Assembly (NCBI RefSeq): GCF_024448505.1
Contig: NZ_JAMOHV010000004.1
Location: 124,001-188,000 of the forward strand
Direction of reading: 5' to 3'
Source: Stutzerimonas degradans
GTDB lineage: Bacteria > Pseudomonadota > Gammaproteobacteria > Pseudomonadales > Pseudomonadaceae
Length of the DNA stretch: 64,000 nt
A program made the position numbers and the translations under genes. The notes under the pieces are model-generated. The model saw only the letters and a program-made list of their open reading frames with translations. It was not told where the DNA came from and did not search any database. Within the stretch, counting starts at the first letter, position 1; each line of letters opens with the position of its first letter. This document shows, piece after piece, positions 61,867-64,000 of the stretch.

Positions 61867-63297
61867 ATGACCAATCTGTTGCTCTATCAGCGCATCGCTC
61901 AACAGCTGGCCGAGGATATCCGGCGCGGCGTCTATCGCCCGGGGGAGCGCGTGCCCTCGGTGCGCAAGATGAGCCAGCAGCTCAACGTCAGCCACGCGAC
62001 GGTGCTGCAGGCCTACGCCAACCTGGAAGACCAGGGCATGATTCGCGCCCGTCCGCAGTCGGGCTTCTACGTGCACCAGACGCCCATGCTGACCGCGCCG
62101 ACGCCCGACATCGCGCAGGTCGAGCGGCCCACGCTGGTCACCCGCAGCAGCATCATCAACCAGGTGCTCAACGAGTCACGCCGCGAGGGCCTGATTCCGC
62201 TGGGCGCTGCCGTTCCGCACGTCGACTACCTGCCGGTGCGCGCGCTGCACCAGCAGCTGGCCAAGGTGACCCGCTTCCACAGCCCGCGCGCCTTCAGCTA
62301 CATGTTCAGCCCGGGTTACGAACCGCTGCGCCGGCAGGTTGCGATCCGCATGCGCGACGCCGGGGTGCTGGTCGATCCGGCCGAAGTGGTGATCACCCAC
62401 GGTTGTGTCGACGCGCTGCAGATGTCGTTGCGCGTGCTGACCCGGCCCGGCGACCTGATTGCCGCCGAGTCGCCGACCTATTACGGCCTGCTGCAACTGG
62501 CGGACCTGCTGGGGCTGAAGGTGATCGAGATCCCCAGCGACCCAGACACCGGCATGAGCCTCGAGGCGCTGCAGCTGGCCGCCAGCCAGTGGCCGATCAA
62601 GGCGTTGGTGCTGACCGCGCGGCTGAGCAACCCGCTGGGCGTGAGCATGCCCGACAGCCGGCAGAAGCAGCTGCTCAACCTGGCGTCACGCTTCGACATC
62701 CAGATCGTCGAGGACGATATCTACGGCGAGCTGATGTTCGAGCAGGGCCCGTACAAGGCGCTCAAGTCCAATGACCGCGAAGGCCGGGTGATCTATTGCT
62801 CGAGCTTTTCCAAGACCCTGTCGCCGGGCGTACGCATCGGTTGGATCATCGCCGGCCGGCACCAGGCCGAGGTGCAGCGCCTGCAGACATTCAGCACGCA
62901 CTCGGCGTGCAGCGTGACGCAGATGGGCGTGGCCGCTTATCTGGAGAATGGTGGCTATGACCGTCACCTGCGCTTCATCCGGCAGGAGTACCGCAAGAAC
63001 CTGTCGGCGTTCCAGCTGGCGGTGCAGCGTTACTTTCCCGAAGGTACGCAGATGACCCGGCCCAAGGGCAACTTCATTCTCTGGGTCAGCCTGCCGGCGC
63101 GGGTCAACACCAAGGACCTGCAGGTGCGCGCGCTGGCGCAGGGCATCAGCATCGCGCCGGGGCTGATCTTCAGTAACACCGAGCAGTTCAATCACTGCAT
63201 CCGGCTGAACTGCGGCCTGCCCTGGAACCGCGAGACAGAGCGGGCGCTGAGTACGCTCGGCGCGCTGGCCGTCGAGCTTTGCCGGGAGGCACAATAG
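61867..63297 (+). CDS. MocR-type transcriptional regulator (GntR HTH fused to aminotransferase)
   Basis: A 476-residue fusion of a GntR-type winged helix-turn-helix (residues ~1-75: YQRIAQQLAEDIRRGVYRPGERVPSVRKMSQQLNVSHATVLQAYANLEDQG) and a class I aminotransferase fold with a PLP lysine in SSFSKTLSPGVRIGW near residue 316. Such MocR proteins use PLP as a ligand to sense amino acids or vitamers. Start at ATG 61867 gives the family N-terminus; the open frame upstream overlaps the OmpA gene and is not similar. No target gene is obvious nearby, and a 41-base gap separates it from the next lipoprotein gene. Confidence 0.92.
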   Translation: MTNLLLYQRIAQQLAEDIRRGVYRPGERVPSVRKMSQQLNVSHATVLQAYANLEDQGMIRARPQSGFYVHQTPMLTAPTPDIAQVERPTLVTRSSIINQVLNESRREGLIPLGAAVPHVDYLPVRALHQQLAKVTRFHSPRAFSYMFSPGYEPLRRQVAIRMRDAGVLVDPAEVVITHGCVDALQMSLRVLTRPGDLIAAESPTYYGLLQLADLLGLKVIEIPSDPDTGMSLEALQLAASQWPIKALVLTARLSNPLGVSMPDSRQKQLLNLASRFDIQIVEDDIYGELMFEQGPYKALKSNDREGRVIYCSSFSKTLSPGVRIGWIIAGRHQAEVQRLQTFSTHSACSVTQMGVAAYLENGGYDRHLRFIRQEYRKNLSAFQLAVQRYFPEGTQMTRPKGNFILWVSLPARVNTKDLQVRALAQGISIAPGLIFSNTEQFNHCIRLNCGLPWNRETERALSTLGALAVELCREAQ

Positions 63298-63338
63298 CGC
63301 CGCGCCCGGTATGCGCGAACGAGAGGAGCGGCGCTGCG

Positions 63339-63842
63339 ATGATCAAACCCCTGTGGCTGGCAGGTGCGCTGCTTGTTCTGACCGCCTGCGATAAGGAGCC
63401 GTCCACACCGCCGGCGCCAGCGAAGACCGCGCCGCCCGCGCTGCAGGCGCCGGCCGCACCGCAGCAGGCCGAGGAAACGCCGCCGGATCTGAAGATCGAG
63501 GTGGCGCCCGCAACTGAACAGGCCGACGAAACGAAGCCGCCCGTGCAGATCAGCGTACCGAAGCCGCCACCCGCGGCGCCGGCGCACAAAGTCGCGACTC
63601 CCGAGAAGCTTGAGAAGATCGAAGAGATCGAGTTGACCACCCCCCGGCTCGACCTGAGCCTGCCGGAAGACTGGGCCAAGGAGTTCGGGCACGACGAGTC
63701 CGCGCCGGCGATGAGCCTACTGCCGCCGCTGTTCAGTGAGCCGACGCAGTCGGTACAGATGAGCGGGCGGCTGATCACCGGCGACGAGGAAGACGATCCG
63801 CTGATCGAAGGCGCGGAAATCCAGTTCGAATTCAAGCGCTGA
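63339..63842 (+). CDS. Proline/alanine-rich lipoprotein of unknown function, 167 aa
   Basis: A lipoprotein signal peptide (MIKPLWLAGALLVLTAC, Cys17) precedes about 85 residues of Pro/Ala/Lys/Glu-rich, probably unstructured sequence, then a more regular C-terminal part (IELTTPRLDLSLPEDWAKEFG, LLPPLFSEPTQSVQMSGRLITGDEEDDPLIEGAEIQFEFKR). I do not recognise a family. GAGAGGAG lies well placed before the ATG at 63339. It may be co-transcribed with the MocR gene. Confidence 0.8.
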   Translation: MIKPLWLAGALLVLTACDKEPSTPPAPAKTAPPALQAPAAPQQAEETPPDLKIEVAPATEQADETKPPVQISVPKPPPAAPAHKVATPEKLEKIEEIELTTPRLDLSLPEDWAKEFGHDESAPAMSLLPPLFSEPTQSVQMSGRLITGDEEDDPLIEGAEIQFEFKR

Positions 63843-63866
63843 GCGCGGCCGGACGAACCGCGCCGC

Positions 63867-64000
63867 TCAAGGTGTCCGACGTGCCAGTAGTGTCAGCAGT
63901 GCGTCGGCCGCCAGCGGCCGGCTCATATGGAAGCCCTGTACCTCGGTGCAGCCGTCGGCCTGCAGTAGGCGCAACTGCTCGGCGGTTTCCACACCCTCGG
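63867..64000 (-). CDS. EAL-domain protein, C-terminal end (cut by window edge)
   Basis: The last 44 codons are present, reading EGVETAEQLRLLQADGC, EVQGFHMSRPL, ending LLTLLARRTP. EGVET...GC...QG is the C-terminal signature of EAL domains, which hydrolyse c-di-GMP when active. The catalytic EAL motif lies beyond the window, so activity cannot be judged. The stop is 24 bases from the convergent lipoprotein gene. Confidence 0.88.
   Translation of the reverse strand, partial: EGVETAEQLRLLQADGCTEVQGFHMSRPLAADALLTLLARRTP

Overview
The window looks like an accessory-free stretch of core chromosome from a high-GC gammaproteobacterium of the genus Pseudomonas in the broad sense, most likely the P. 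stutzeri (Stutzerimonas) group. The gene order mfd, gap, nqrABCDEF-apbE-nqrM, sthA, lolCDE, comEC, exbBD, lpxK-kdsB-murB, rne, rluC, the fatty acid cluster, holB, pilZ, tatD and etf is the one I know from P. aeruginosa. The comEC/exbB pair is a known P. stutzeri competence locus. I see no rRNA, tRNA, insertion sequence, prophage or CRISPR array. Species assignment is inference.

Layout. 1-9.1 kb (minus strand): the start of an ATP-dependent DNA ligase with its partner exonuclease, an uncharacterised protein, then a SNF2 helicase, csiV and mfd as one operon. 9.2-18.1 kb (plus): a long-form GAPDH, then the complete Na+-NQR operon with both maturation factors, ApbE and NqrM. 18.3-21.4 kb: sthA, and on the minus strand a PilZ protein, a small exported protein and a glycerophosphodiesterase. 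21.5-24.7 kb: the lipoprotein exporter lolC-lolD-lolE. 24.7-28.8 kb: a DUF2062 membrane protein, comEC, exbB and exbD. 28.8-32.2 kb: the envelope operon lpxK, Trm112-like gene, kdsB, a tyrosine phosphatase and murB. 32.3-37.6 kb (minus): an FMN-binding glutamate synthase-like protein and rne with a long leader. 37.6-40.8 kb: rluC, a HAD phosphatase, sppA and, in reverse, maf. 40.9-51.0 kb: yceD-rpmF-plsX-fabD-fabG, acpP, fabF-pabC-mltG-tmk-holB, pilZ and tatD. 51.2-55.9 kb: an AroP-like permease, a class V aminotransferase, a TetR regulator, a lipoprotein and a DUF1285 protein. 56.0-59.7 kb: divergent etfQO and etfBA. 59.8-64 kb: a solute-binding protein, two lipoprotein/OmpA genes, a MocR-type regulator, a lipoprotein and the end of an EAL-domain gene.

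Themes are envelope building (lipid A, Kdo, peptidoglycan, lipoprotein sorting, fatty acids), respiration (NQR and ETF feeding quinone), and nucleic acid maintenance (Mfd, RNase E, RluC, HolB, ligase/exonuclease). Genes are tightly packed, often with GTGA or ATGA overlaps. No novel multi-gene system stands out. The more interesting material is regulatory: a nine-C tract inside the nqr promoter, a PsrA-like box between the etf promoters, a direct-repeat MocR operator candidate, crossed terminators between aroP and the aminotransferase, apparently leaderless yceD and rluC transcripts, a structured rne leader, and an in-frame 34-bp repeat shared by lolC and lolE.
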